A DNA stretch of 29,707 bases from Coemansia sp. RSA 1804 (GCA_027578815.1 JANBTH010000157.1:1-29707); one strand, 5' to 3'. Positions 8,052-18,131 are shown, counted from the first letter of the stretch. Notes: a model not told the origin generated them from the sequence alone. Program-made: numbers and translations.

Positions 8052-10013
8052 ATGCTCTCAAGAAGTCGCTTCAACACGGGGCTTTTTGCTTCGGCGCTTG
8101 CTCGCAGTAGCCGGAAGGGCCCCCAGGCAGCAGTGATATCATCGGCGATGCCCAGGCGACAGCTCACGCAGGAGACTACCAGGCAAGCGACGAAGCGCGC
8201 GGCAGAAACAGGCAGAGGCCGAGGGAGCTACGCGCGGTTTGCGCGGACGCTGGGGCTGTGGACAGCTGGCACAGGAGCGGTGGCAACGGCGGGATACTAC
8301 CTGGCAAAGGACGAGATCGAGGCGCTGGACTTTGAGGAGCCGCCGACGGAGCTGCGCATGGTTCCGGGCCGGACGTATCGCGGATACCCGGTGATAGAGT
8401 CGCAGCGGTCGGCGGACGGGCGGCAGCAGCTTGTGGTGCTTGGGTCAGGGTGGGGCGCAGTGTCGATTCTCAAGACGCTGAAGCCAGACTCATACGACGT
8501 GGTGGTGGTGTCGCCCGACAACTACTTCATCTTCACGCCGCTGCTGCCGAGCGTGACGGTGGGAACCGTGGAGTTCCGCAGCGTGCTGGAGGCCATCCGC
8601 CGGGTGACGAAGCGCATCCGCGGGTCGTACATTGAGGCAACGGCGGTGGATGTTGACTTTGAAGGCAAGTACGTGCTGGTGGAGCATCCCGGCGAAGGCC
8701 GCGCCTGGCTTCCTTACGACCGGCTTGTGGTGGGCGTCGGCGCACAGAGCATTACGCACGGCGCGCGCGGCCTGGAGCACTGCCACAAGCTGAAGACCAT
8801 TGCCGACGCGCGCTCCATCCGCCAGCACATCATGGCCAACTTTGAGAAGGCTGTGCTGCCCACCACCTCCGACGAAGAGAAGCGTCGCCTGCTGACGTTT
8901 GTTGTCTGCGGCGGCGGCCCCACCGGCTGCGAGTTTGCCGCTGAGTTGTACGACTTTCTGGCCGAGGACCTGAAGCACTACTTCCCGCGCAGCATCCAGC
9001 AGATGGTCAGCGTGGTGATCGTCCAGTCGCGCGACCACATCCTCAATATGATGGACTCGGTGATAAGCGAGTTTGCCGAGATCGAGTTTGACCGCCGCAA
9101 CATCAAGGTCGTCACCAACTCGCGCGTGCAGCAGGTCACGCCCGACTCCATTGTCTTCAGCACTGCGAATCCCGACGGCTCAGTGACCGAGCACTCGATG
9201 CCGCAGGGCTTTGTGCTGTGGTCCACCGGCATCAGTCTGACGCCCTTTACAAGCCTGATCTGCCAGAGGCTGCCTGATGCGCAGAAGAACAGACACGCCA
9301 TCACCGTCGACTCGCACCTGCGCGTGAAGGGCATTCCCGACGGCTCCGTCTATGCGCTGGGCGACTGCGCAAGCATCGAGCACCCGCATCTGCTGAAGCA
9401 CATCAGCGAGCTGTTCGACTCGGCTCCGCGCTCCAAGAACAACGAGATCCCGCGCGCCGAGTTCAGCGCCTTTGTGCGCAAAGTTGCTGCCCAGTACCCG
9501 ATTGCCGCCACGCATCTCCAGTCGCTGGTCGACCACTTTGACCAGTTCGACACCGACAACAGCAACACCATCTGCATGGACGAGTTCACCCACATGCTAG
9601 AGTTTGTCGACAACAAGGTGACTGCGCTGCCGGCGCTGGCGCAGGTTGCCAACCAGGAGGGCGTGTATCTGGGCCGCTCGCTGAACAGGCTGGCTGCCAT
9701 GTACGCAAGCAACGAGCTGCCTGCCACGGTCTCGTCTGAGCTGCTCAACGCTGCGCCCCACGAGATTGCCCAGATGGAGGGCAATGCCATTGCGCCCTTC
9801 ACCTACCATCACCGCGGCACGCTTGCCTATCTGGGTCGCGCCGCTGCTGCCGACTTTGGCGAGGGCAAGGCGTACAAGGGCAGCAATCTTGTTGCAAAGT
9901 ATCTCTGGCGCAGCGTCTACTGGAGTCAGCAGGTGTCCTTGCGCACCCGCATCCTGCTGATTATGGACTGGACCAAGGAGCTCCTCTTTGGCAGGGACCT
10001 TTCGAGGTTCTGA
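8052..10013 (+). CDS. External alternative (type II) NADH:ubiquinone oxidoreductase, mitochondrial, with EF-hand
   Basis: 653 aa, intronless. This rotenone-insensitive, non-proton-pumping flavoenzyme passes electrons from NADH to ubiquinone at the inner mitochondrial membrane. The first 65 residues are Arg/Ser/Ala-rich with no acidic cluster, as in a presequence, followed by a hydrophobic segment (about 69-87). Two dinucleotide folds follow: GSGWGA (131-136, FAD) and GGGPTG (287-292, NADH). An inserted domain carries one EF-hand loop at 500-511 (D, D, S and E at loop positions 1, 3, 5 and 12), as in Neurospora NDE1-type and plant NDB enzymes. The C-terminus LLIMDWTKELLFGRDLSRF is the family's membrane-binding end. 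The EF-hand and membrane anchor favour an outward-facing, calcium-responsive enzyme. Family certain; topology inferred. Confidence 0.95.
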   Translation: MLSRSRFNTGLFASALARSSRKGPQAAVISSAMPRRQLTQETTRQATKRAAETGRGRGSYARFARTLGLWTAGTGAVATAGYYLAKDEIEALDFEEPPTELRMVPGRTYRGYPVIESQRSADGRQQLVVLGSGWGAVSILKTLKPDSYDVVVVSPDNYFIFTPLLPSVTVGTVEFRSVLEAIRRVTKRIRGSYIEATAVDVDFEGKYVLVEHPGEGRAWLPYDRLVVGVGAQSITHGARGLEHCHKLKTIADARSIRQHIMANFEKAVLPTTSDEEKRRLLTFVVCGGGPTGCEFAAELYDFLAEDLKHYFPRSIQQMVSVVIVQSRDHILNMMDSVISEFAEIEFDRRNIKVVTNSRVQQVTPDSIVFSTANPDGSVTEHSMPQGFVLWSTGISLTPFTSLICQRLPDAQKNRHAITVDSHLRVKGIPDGSVYALGDCASIEHPHLLKHISELFDSAPRSKNNEIPRAEFSAFVRKVAAQYPIAATHLQSLVDHFDQFDTDNSNTICMDEFTHMLEFVDNKVTALPALAQVANQEGVYLGRSLNRLAAMYASNELPATVSSELLNAAPHEIAQMEGNAIAPFTYHHRGTLAYLGRAAAADFGEGKAYKGSNLVAKYLWRSVYWSQQVSLRTRILLIMDWTKELLFGRDLSRF

Positions 10014-10389
10014 GCGTGTGGTGGTAGCACACTCCTCGTTTCTGCTTAATTTGGCAAGCGCCACCCTTGATTTTGGTCTGCCGAATTTTCTGTGGCCGAT
10101 TCTGTGTTTATGCGTGTTTTTTCTTCTTCAACATTGACATGCCCCTTTTCTCTCCGGCTTTTCTTTTTCACATTCTATTTTTCAACTCTTTATTTATTTT
10201 TTGTTTTTCAGTATTGTATTCAGTTTGTTCTACATTGTGCATCCTGTGTGCCCTCTTTGTTTCTTCTGTCTGTTGGTTCCTCGAAGAGCGCAGCACAACA
10301 TACGCTAGTCTCTTCTTGCCTAACGCTCACCCACGGGTACTCGTTCATGGCAAGGGACGGGTCTAGCACACACACACACATATCAAAGG
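10014..10389. other. Spacer between NADH dehydrogenase and SWR1 genes
   Basis: 376 nt. T-rich and pyrimidine-rich, consistent with a terminator followed by a promoter/leader. No supported gene. Confidence 0.5.
10367..10380 (+). repeat. (CA)7 dinucleotide repeat in the SWR1 leader
   Basis: Seven CA units end 9 nt before the first ATG of the SWR1 frame. Length changes here would alter the 5' leader but not the protein. Confidence 0.85.
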
Positions 10390-13300
10390 ATGATGAGCAC
10401 CGCCGGCCACAATGGACGCGGCAGGCGGCGTGGGCGCCCGCCTGGCGTTCGGGCAGGCCGATCTGCCGCAATGTCCACGCACGCCTCGCTTAAGCGAACC
10501 ATGCTGCCACAGCCTTCTGAATCACCACCACCACCACCACCACCACCACCACCACCACCACCAACCAAGTCTGCCAGGATTGCTGGATCCGTGGACGTTG
10601 CTGACGAGAACGCGCACTCTGATTTGGGTTCTGCTGAGGATCTCAACGGATCCGGCGGCAGCAGACGTCTCTCCGGTGCGGCTGTTGCTTCGATCTCGGG
10701 AACTGGCGGAAGGAGGAAACGTGGTCGTCCGCCACGGTTGGCAAAAACTACCCGCTCTGTGGCTGGCGACCAGGAGAACGTGCCGTCTTCGTTGCGCAGC
10801 AGTGATAGCAACACATACACTCTTTGTAGTGCAGCGTCTCCAGCGCCCGGTAGTGTTAGTGGTGGTGGCTCGCAGATTGGTGCTCCGTCGTCGTTGCTGG
10901 TGGATCCGATGCTTTTTGTACAGAACGCTGTTTCCCAGGGACACATTCCGAATATACGTGATACCAAAAAGTTGTCCGACTATCTATGCTCGTCAATAAC
11001 GCTTCCCGACGAAACTGTGCTTACCGCACTTCCTCCAAGGCTCAAGCAGTCATTGTCATCTGCCGCTGTAAAGCGCGACCGCAATGCAATGACTGTTCCC
11101 GAACCACTGCCGAGTATTGTAAAGAAGGATCACAAGGGCACAAGTAAACAACGTGATGCTGATGATGTGGTTTCCAGGAGCGAGAGGGAGAAGAAAATGA
11201 AAGCCGATCTTGATGATTGGGTGCAGTCTATGGCGGAGACCATGAACCGGATCTCTGTTCTTCGTCGGAGCGGTATGCTTCGTGACTCGGTATCTGTTGG
11301 GATCCAGACCACCGACGCTTTAACCGAACAAACAACTCAAAACCAGCCAAAGCCCGTCGAATCACATCGATTCGACTATTCAGTCGGAAGCGCGCTTGGT
11401 CTTACAATACCTGTTTTACCCCCACCGTTGCCCGAGCCTGCACCACGTGTAAAGGAACTGCAAAGAGCGAAAACATGGTGGGACCAGCTAATAGTCGACG
11501 CCATTGACCGACACAAGGAGCTGACCATGCTGAGCAGACGTCGGAAAGCCGTGTTGCGCAAACGCAGCAAGCAGATCGAGCGGGAGGACGACGAGCGCAA
11601 GGCAAAGCTGGGTATTTTCAAAAGCCCCGAACAGGCGGACCGTGCCTTGAGAGAGCTGCATAAACGGTTGGCCAAGTGGACTGTGCAGCAGGTTATGAGA
11701 AAATGGTCGTATATGGAGTCTATTATTGACGAGCAGCGACAGGTGGAAAAGGAGGAGGAAAAGGCAGAGCACGACAAGCGGTTGTTGTTTGACATGCTTC
11801 ATCGGTCTACTCGGCTCCTTGAGGATCAGCGCGCTGCTAATGATCTATCTGCGTCGTCGTCAGAAGCTGGATCTGACGTTTTCTCTGGTGACGAGCATGC
11901 CTCCTCGGCTATGGCTCTTGGATATCTAGAACCAAACGACTCTGAAGGCGATGGCAGCGATTTGGATGGGGACGCTGGACGGAAGTCCCTGGGGCTGCGC
12001 GATCTGTTTGCCGATCAGTCCGCAGAGGTTGAGGCGCTACAGCGCAAGCGCTTTAGGAACACGGTTGCGGAGAAGACTACTGAGAGTGTTAACAGGCAAG
12101 GCAAATGTACTTTAGCTGAGAGTGCAACCACAGGGAGACAGGGTGCTACGAGTGACAACGAGGAAGACGATAGCGACGCTGTTATTTCGTCGGAGCAAAG
12201 TGATACCGAGTTTTCTAGCGAGTCATCAGAGGACGCAGACAGTGACCACGAGATGCTTGAGCTGCAGCGCGACCAGAACGTTCCGATGGATTCTCTCCTC
12301 GACCAGTACTACCAGAGGGAGCAAGAAGAGATGATAGTGGAGCCCGAGCCCAGCCTGGATGAGCCAGAGAGCGAACAAGATACCATTGGAATCGAGCACT
12401 TAGCGGGTCCCAGTAAACCAGAGCACACCATTGCGCAGCCGTTTCTTTTGCGTGGAAACCTGCGCGAATACCAGCGGCAGGGGTTGGACTGGCTGGCATC
12501 CTTGCATCAGCACAACATCAACGGTATTCTAGCTGACGAGATGGGGCTTGGCAAGACCATACAGACCATTGCGCTGTTGGCGCATCTTGCGTGCGACAAG
12601 GGCATTTGGGGACCTCATCTGGTAATTGTTCCTACATCTGTTTTGCTCAACTGGGAGCAGGAGTTCCATCGCTGGTTGCCTGGCTTCAAGGTTCTGAGCT
12701 ACTACGGCGGCCGTGCTGAGCGGAAACTCAAAAGAAAGGGATGGAGCAAACGGAATGCGCTCCATGTTTGCATTACCTCGTACCAGCTTGCCATCCAAGA
12801 CGCATCGATATTCAAGCGCAAGCCCTGGTACTATATGATACTTGACGAGGCGCAGGCCATTAAGAACTTTCGCAGCCAGAGGTGGCAAACATTGCTTGGC
12901 TTCAAATCCTCGTCTCGCTTGCTGCTTACAGGCACGCCGCTGCAAAACAGCCTGATAGAGCTCTGGTCACTCATGTACTTTCTCATGCCCGAGAGACTCG
13001 GCCAGGACAACGGCGACGAGGGCGATATGTCTGGGTTTGCCGAGTTGGACCATTTTCGCGAGTGGTTTTCGCAGCCGCTTGAAAAGCTCTTAGCTGCACA
13101 GCCGGATATTGCGGCGCCTGTTGGATCAGGCGGTACAGGCAACGTCGAGTTCAATACGTCGCTGTTTTTGCAGGGATCGGGAGTGGCCGCGAGCGAAGGA
13201 CAATCATTAACATCGTCAGCACCCTCATCTTTGCTGTGCACCACGCAGACGGAGGCCCAACAGGCAGTTCAGAAGCTTCATACTGTGCTGCGGCCGCATA

Positions 13301-15408
13301 TTCTGCGTCGGCTCAAACAGGACGTTGAAACACAGCTGCCCAACAAGGTCGAGCACGTCATTTACTGCCACCTGTCAAAGCGGCAGCGCTTTTTGTACGA
13401 CGATTTCATGTCCCGGTCGCAAACCCGCGAGACACTGCACTCGGGAACATATCTGAATGTAATGAGCTGCTTGATGCAGCTGCGTAAGGTGTGCAACCAC
13501 CCCGATCTGTTTGAGACACGGCCTATTGTCACAAGCTGGGTCATGCCGGGGCTCCACATAGCTTCTTACGGCAGAACCGAGACCCTTGTTCGCAGGATGC
13601 TGCTTCAGAACAGCACTGGATGCCAGGACCGGTTTGTTTGCACTGCTAGAAAGCCTTGGCAGGAAGACAGCCGCGAGTGCATGTCGTCCTGGGGGCTTCG
13701 TGGACTTGTGCGTACCGGAAACGAGCAATTTCACGACCATATCGCGTGGTGCAGGGCCAAGGAGCTTGATGCGACACCCGATATATTGCGGCTCGGACTG
13801 CTACAGGCCAATAAGGGGCTTGAGGTTGTTGCCACCAGGGAGCAGAGCTGGGAGGACCTTCAGATGCGGCCAGTGGTTTCGCATTACACGCGCGTGGAAG
13901 ACAATGTGCGGCACCAAAAATGGCTTGACGCAGCTAGAAGCCAGGATGCGTGGATGCGGCTTGTCAGAAATAACCAGGAGCGCATCGGCGGGCTGGCGTT
14001 CTGTCCGATCTATGGTGCCAGCACTCTGCAGGCGTGCCGGGTTGCGTCAGGCCTAAATGATGACATCGTGTCCGACAATCTGGTGCTAACGGGAAAGCAG
14101 CGACTTGAGCTGTATGGAGACACGGTTGCCAACTTTGTATGTATTACGCCGCCCGTGGTTGTGGCAAACGAGGGATCGGATCTAGAAGCGGTGTGGCCGC
14201 ATCTGCGCCCCTCGTCTTCTCCTGGCAATTCGATTCACTCGTGGGTGAGCAGAGAGCAGCGGCCAACTATCCTGCACATGCATCGACGTGTGGCTCGCCA
14301 CACAGGACCGATGCGGTCGATTGAGGTGCGGCAGCAGATTGCGTTTCCCGAACCGTTTCTACTGCAATATGATTGCGGCAAACTGCAGGCGCTTGGACGG
14401 CTGCTTGGACGGCTTGTGCGCGAGGGCCATAGAGCGCTGATTTTCACGCAGATGACCAAGGTGCTGGATATTTTGGAAAAATGGCTCAGTCTTCACGGAT
14501 ACCGGTACCTGCGACTGGATGGAGCTACGAAGGTCGAGCAGCGGTGGCGGTTGACTGAGCGGTTCAACCATGACTCCAAGTGGAAGGTGTTTATCTCGTC
14601 CACCAGGGCTGGCGGACTGGGTATCAATCTCACGGGTGCCGATACTGTTATTTTCTACGACAGCGATTGGAACCATGCGATGGATGCGCAGTGCCAGGAC
14701 CGGTGCCACCGCATTGGCCAGCAGCGCGAGGTGCACATATATCGTCTGATAAGCGAGAGCACGATTGAGGAGGCCATTTGGCGCAAGCAGTGCGAAAAGA
14801 GATGGCTGAACCAGGTGGTTATCCAGGAGGGACGGTTTGATCCGAACGCAGATACGACCGCGACGTCAAAACACGCTGCGAACAAGGCGTTGCAGCCGCA
14901 GCCGCAGCAGCAGCAGCATGATGGTGGCGGCGGTCCTGGTCTCAATGTTGGTGACTGGTATGACCTGGCGTCGTCGGTCCTTGCGCAGGCCAGTGGCAGC
15001 GGTAGCAACGGTAGCAGCGGTGGTTTGGCAGGCGGTGACAATAGACTGCGCGACCGTCGCCAGGTATCGGAGCGAGAGGCAAAGCAGATGCTCAGCACAA
15101 CGGAGGATGCGGTGGATGCGGCAGCACTGAGGGTTGCTATTTCCGAGGTTGCCCAAGCCGATGCGCTTGATCTTGGCAACGAGGAAAGCAGTGCTGTGCC
15201 AGAATCTGGTCGTCGTGAATCATCGTTTGAAGCTGCATCCACTTCTGGGCGGCATGGCCATGATTCGGACGTAGCAGCTACCGCTGGCGCCGATCCCAAC
15301 ACCGACGATGGCGGTGGCGGTGGCGATGTGGGTGACGACGATGACGGCGGAATTGGTCATGTTGACGACTACATGTTTCGCTTCCTCATGGAGACCGTCT
15401 TCAATTGA
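10390..15408 (+). CDS. SWR1: SWR1/SRCAP-type SNF2-family chromatin remodelling ATPase
   Basis: 1672 aa, intronless. This is the catalytic subunit that exchanges H2A-H2B for H2A.Z-H2B in nucleosomes. N-terminus: two AT-hook cores RGRPP (14-18 and 111-115) around a 13-residue polyproline. An HSA-type basic helical region (about 352-455, beginning AKTWWDQLIVDAI) would bind actin and Arps. An acidic region (about 500-650) resembles the Swr1 histone-binding segment. ATPase lobe 1 has MGLGKT (718-723) and box DEAQ (819-822), with WQTLLGF and LLLTGTPLQNSLIELWSL as in SRCAP/Swr1. A long insertion (about 1050-1325) separates the lobes, the hallmark of INO80/SWR1 proteins and the Rvb1/2 dock. Lobe 2 ends with CHRIGQ (1439-1444), and VVIQEGRFD follows as in Swr1. 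The tail is Gln/Gly/Asp-rich. SWR1 rather than INO80 is supported by VVIQEG and the lobe 1 wording. Confidence 0.94.
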   Translation: MMSTAGHNGRGRRRGRPPGVRAGRSAAMSTHASLKRTMLPQPSESPPPPPPPPPPPPPTKSARIAGSVDVADENAHSDLGSAEDLNGSGGSRRLSGAAVASISGTGGRRKRGRPPRLAKTTRSVAGDQENVPSSLRSSDSNTYTLCSAASPAPGSVSGGGSQIGAPSSLLVDPMLFVQNAVSQGHIPNIRDTKKLSDYLCSSITLPDETVLTALPPRLKQSLSSAAVKRDRNAMTVPEPLPSIVKKDHKGTSKQRDADDVVSRSEREKKMKADLDDWVQSMAETMNRISVLRRSGMLRDSVSVGIQTTDALTEQTTQNQPKPVESHRFDYSVGSALGLTIPVLPPPLPEPAPRVKELQRAKTWWDQLIVDAIDRHKELTMLSRRRKAVLRKRSKQIEREDDERKAKLGIFKSPEQADRALRELHKRLAKWTVQQVMRKWSYMESIIDEQRQVEKEEEKAEHDKRLLFDMLHRSTRLLEDQRAANDLSASSSEAGSDVFSGDEHASSAMALGYLEPNDSEGDGSDLDGDAGRKSLGLRDLFADQSAEVEALQRKRFRNTVAEKTTESVNRQGKCTLAESATTGRQGATSDNEEDDSDAVISSEQSDTEFSSESSEDADSDHEMLELQRDQNVPMDSLLDQYYQREQEEMIVEPEPSLDEPESEQDTIGIEHLAGPSKPEHTIAQPFLLRGNLREYQRQGLDWLASLHQHNINGILADEMGLGKTIQTIALLAHLACDKGIWGPHLVIVPTSVLLNWEQEFHRWLPGFKVLSYYGGRAERKLKRKGWSKRNALHVCITSYQLAIQDASIFKRKPWYYMILDEAQAIKNFRSQRWQTLLGFKSSSRLLLTGTPLQNSLIELWSLMYFLMPERLGQDNGDEGDMSGFAELDHFREWFSQPLEKLLAAQPDIAAPVGSGGTGNVEFNTSLFLQGSGVAASEGQSLTSSAPSSLLCTTQTEAQQAVQKLHTVLRPHILRRLKQDVETQLPNKVEHVIYCHLSKRQRFLYDDFMSRSQTRETLHSGTYLNVMSCLMQLRKVCNHPDLFETRPIVTSWVMPGLHIASYGRTETLVRRMLLQNSTGCQDRFVCTARKPWQEDSRECMSSWGLRGLVRTGNEQFHDHIAWCRAKELDATPDILRLGLLQANKGLEVVATREQSWEDLQMRPVVSHYTRVEDNVRHQKWLDAARSQDAWMRLVRNNQERIGGLAFCPIYGASTLQACRVASGLNDDIVSDNLVLTGKQRLELYGDTVANFVCITPPVVVANEGSDLEAVWPHLRPSSSPGNSIHSWVSREQRPTILHMHRRVARHTGPMRSIEVRQQIAFPEPFLLQYDCGKLQALGRLLGRLVREGHRALIFTQMTKVLDILEKWLSLHGYRYLRLDGATKVEQRWRLTERFNHDSKWKVFISSTRAGGLGINLTGADTVIFYDSDWNHAMDAQCQDRCHRIGQQREVHIYRLISESTIEEAIWRKQCEKRWLNQVVIQEGRFDPNADTTATSKHAANKALQPQPQQQQHDGGGGPGLNVGDWYDLASSVLAQASGSGSNGSSGGLAGGDNRLRDRRQVSEREAKQMLSTTEDAVDAAALRVAISEVAQADALDLGNEESSAVPESGRRESSFEAASTSGRHGHDSDVAATAGADPNTDDGGGGGDVGDDDDGGIGHVDDYMFRFLMETVFN
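10525..10563 (+). repeat. (CCA)13 trinucleotide repeat encoding polyproline
   Basis: Thirteen pure CCA codons in the SWR1 N-terminus. The purity suggests a length-variable microsatellite rather than a selected codon mix. Confidence 0.9.
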
Positions 15409-15884
15409 ACAGGCCCTGGCGGATGTTGTTTTATTCTTTTTTAATAATTTAATTCACCTGAAGACCGGCTGGCCAACAACAAATAAAAAAAACTACAGCA
15501 GGGAAACCGAACCACTAACCATGGCCGAACAATGATCATCGTGGGTGTAACTGAGCCGAAAAGGATCCTGATTCGTTTCTTTCCCCCTTATTCTCTTTCT
15601 TCTTTTGATGACCGGTGTTTTGGTTTCTTTTTTTTCCTCCTGACTTTCTTTGTCGACATTTTTCCTACCTTTTCCTTTGTTTTACTTGCACAAAGATCAA
15701 TACTATTATTCTCGGGGGTGTGGTTTTTTCTTTTCTATTTATATAACCGAACTAATTATTTTTTAATTTCATTTGAAGCCCAGAAAGCGGAAAGGCCATT
15801 TTTCTGTACATTGCAATCAGCCAAACATACACGCATTTTATACTTTTTTTTATCAATAGCGACACAAGACGAGACAGTTGGCAA
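15409..15884. other. Spacer between SWR1 and the sirtuin gene
   Basis: 476 nt, strongly T-rich between 15580 and 15880. It has an AATAAA at 15482-15487 and no supported gene. Confidence 0.5.
15482..15487 (+). terminator. Candidate poly(A) signal of SWR1
   Basis: AATAAA 74 nt after the stop codon, followed by an A-run. Confidence 0.4.
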
Positions 15885-18116
15885 ATGTCATTTGGAGCAA
15901 TGGCCGATGAGAAGGAATTCATCAGTCAAAGCGATAATGGCGTCCGTATTGCCGAGATAATAGCTCCTGAGAACGACGGATTGGCAGGCATGAGACACAG
16001 GGGTGCCGCTGAACCGAATACAATGGCCAGTGTTGCCGACGGAGGCAGGAACAGCGACAGCGCCACCAGTCTGAGCAAGCGCAGAAAGGAGTCGATAATC
16101 TTCCATGACGAGCCCAATGCTACTCGCGTGGGCGAGGGAGGCAATAATCTGAAGCGGCACCGTGTGGAAGTCGACTATGTCGAGGAGGCTGTGCAGGTCA
16201 GTGCTGTTGACGAGGCGACGCGCAGGATGACCGTGGTTGAAGAAAGAGCCATTGAGGGGCGTGTGCTGGATAGTGCGGATGGTGTGCGTGGCACAGACGC
16301 CGTCAGGGACAATGGGAGCGGCAGCGAGGATGAGGACGACGAGGATCTGAATGTGGATGGGAGCTACGCGCCGTCGCCGCTTAACACAACAGAGATAGAC
16401 ATGCAGGCTCCGCCGTACACTCGCTTCACGCCGGAAGAAAAGGAGGTGATCCGCAACGAGGCACACACGCTGGGGCTCTGTGCATTCATAGAGCACTACA
16501 TAATGGAACGGCAGGTATCGGTTCGAGCGTTACTAGAGGTATTTGTAGATGCGCCGGTTCTGGAGCTCCCGATCCCCGATATCCAGCTTCTCCCGCTCCT
16601 GAGGCACCAGCTGGTCCGGTTCTTCCGCAACCGACCAAAGCTGCCGTACGTGAACACGGTTGACGACGTGGTTGGATTGCTTATGAAGTCTAAGCGCATC
16701 ATGGTTCTCACCGGCGCTGGCGTCAGCGTGTCCTGCGGGATTCCCGATTTCCGCTCACCGACGGGAATCTACACGCGCCTGAACGAGGAGTTTGGACTCG
16801 ACGATCCGCAGCAGATGTTCGATATCGAGTGTTTCCGTGAAATGCCCGAGCTGTTCTACTCGTTTGCAAAGGACCTGTATCCCGGGAACTTCCAGCCAGC
16901 CCCAACCCACGCGTTCGTCAAGCTTCTCGAAGACAACGGTCAGCTGCTGAGAAACTACACGCAGAACATCGATACGCTTGAGCACGTGCAGGGGATCAAG
17001 AACGTGCTCAACTGCCATGGCTCGTTTGCCACTGCCACGTGCATCAAGTGCGGGTACAAGTGTGATGGCAAGGAGCTGGAGAAGGACGTGATGGCTGGCC
17101 AGATTGCCTATTGTCCCGAATGCGCAGCCGCTCAGACAAGGAAGACTGGCATCGTGGCATCTGATACCGGCACCGCGGCACTGCTCGGTGATCCGTTTAG
17201 TTCAAAGGGCGGCAAGGATGTTTACACGTATAATGGAAGCAGCGACGACGAAGCCGACGACGACGACTACGGTGCGATCCGCGGGATAATGAAGCCGGAC
17301 ATTACGTTCTTTGGCGAGAAGCTCCCCGACCAGTTTGACGAAGCGCTGACCGCGGATCGCGAAAAGGTTGATCTGCTACTGGTGATGGGCAGCAGTCTCA
17401 AGGTGGCCCCGGTCTCCGACATCATGGGCAACCTTCCTCACACGGTGCCCCAGATCGTCATCAACAAGACACCGATCCTGCACTTTAACTTTGACGTGCA
17501 GTTGCTGGGAAACGCAGACGATATTGTGGCGTACCTGGCCAGACGGTGCGGATGGGAGCTGCACCACCAGCGCATTCCTGGCGGCTGCACGGCCAGCGAG
17601 GAGTTTGCGCGCACCGCGGCGGGGCTTGGGCCTGTTGATTCCCCGCCATCCATTACGTTTCCGATTCGCGTGCCAGTCGACAAGCCCGACGAAGACAGTG
17701 CGCCGGCTGACAGCATGGCGCCCGCTGCTGCCTCTGTTGGTGGTCCGTACATGAAGGTTGTTGAGAAAACGTATTTGGCACCGCCGCATTGGCACCCGTT
17801 TCCCAGTGCCGTGATTACCGGGAAGGATCTGTTTGTGGCGAATGGCGATTCCAAGGTCCGTCTGGCTGTTTCTTCGAGCGACGAAGAGAATGGTGACTTT
17901 GATTCCGACGACGCGGGCAGAAGCGAAAATAGCAGCAGCAGTGACGCCGATGACGATGATGACAATGGCACAGGTGTTAGCAAGGACTCGGAGGACGAGG
18001 CTGAGGAAGTCCACCAACTGCTGAATAACCCCGACAAGGAGGACGGTAGCGAGGAGCTTGTGCGCGATATTGAAAAGGCCAGCGTTTGTCCTGTAGATAA
18101 GCACCCAGAACAATGA
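15885..18116 (+). CDS. Class I sirtuin, NAD-dependent protein deacetylase (Sir2/Hst1/SIRT1-like)
   Basis: 743 aa, intronless. It removes acetyl groups from lysines, usually on histones, consuming NAD. N-terminal 150 residues are charged and disordered. A helical region (about 180-255) resembles the N-terminal domain of Sir2/SIRT1. The catalytic core has GAGVSVSCGIPDFRS (277-291), QNID (360-363), catalytic His378 in NCHG, and zinc cysteines 386, 389, 410 and 413. GIMKPDITFFGE follows at 467, after a 53-residue, partly acidic insertion. VMGSSLKVAPVSDI completes the NAD site. The C-terminal 100 residues are Ser/Asp/Glu-rich. A second ATG five codons in (15900) has a good context and could be used instead. 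The class I assignment rests on the core wording; which paralogue it matches cannot be told here. Confidence 0.95.
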   Translation: MSFGAMADEKEFISQSDNGVRIAEIIAPENDGLAGMRHRGAAEPNTMASVADGGRNSDSATSLSKRRKESIIFHDEPNATRVGEGGNNLKRHRVEVDYVEEAVQVSAVDEATRRMTVVEERAIEGRVLDSADGVRGTDAVRDNGSGSEDEDDEDLNVDGSYAPSPLNTTEIDMQAPPYTRFTPEEKEVIRNEAHTLGLCAFIEHYIMERQVSVRALLEVFVDAPVLELPIPDIQLLPLLRHQLVRFFRNRPKLPYVNTVDDVVGLLMKSKRIMVLTGAGVSVSCGIPDFRSPTGIYTRLNEEFGLDDPQQMFDIECFREMPELFYSFAKDLYPGNFQPAPTHAFVKLLEDNGQLLRNYTQNIDTLEHVQGIKNVLNCHGSFATATCIKCGYKCDGKELEKDVMAGQIAYCPECAAAQTRKTGIVASDTGTAALLGDPFSSKGGKDVYTYNGSSDDEADDDDYGAIRGIMKPDITFFGEKLPDQFDEALTADREKVDLLLVMGSSLKVAPVSDIMGNLPHTVPQIVINKTPILHFNFDVQLLGNADDIVAYLARRCGWELHHQRIPGGCTASEEFARTAAGLGPVDSPPSITFPIRVPVDKPDEDSAPADSMAPAAASVGGPYMKVVEKTYLAPPHWHPFPSAVITGKDLFVANGDSKVRLAVSSSDEENGDFDSDDAGRSENSSSSDADDDDDNGTGVSKDSEDEAEEVHQLLNNPDKEDGSEELVRDIEKASVCPVDKHPEQ

Positions 18117-18125
18117 TATTATAAT

Positions 18126-18131
18126 AATAAA
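18126..18131 (+). terminator. Candidate poly(A) signal of the sirtuin gene
   Basis: AATAAA 10 nt after the stop codon in an AT-only stretch; closer to the stop than usual, so downstream signals may also be used. Confidence 0.3.

Noticed and set aside
8490..9038. 182-codon minus frame in the NADH dehydrogenase gene
   Set aside because: Antisense shadow caused by biased third-position G/C; the plus frame has all family motifs.
10522..10944. Minus frame ending in poly-Trp and plus frame with poly-His near 10.5 kb
   Set aside because: Both are alternative-frame readings of the CCA repeat in SWR1.
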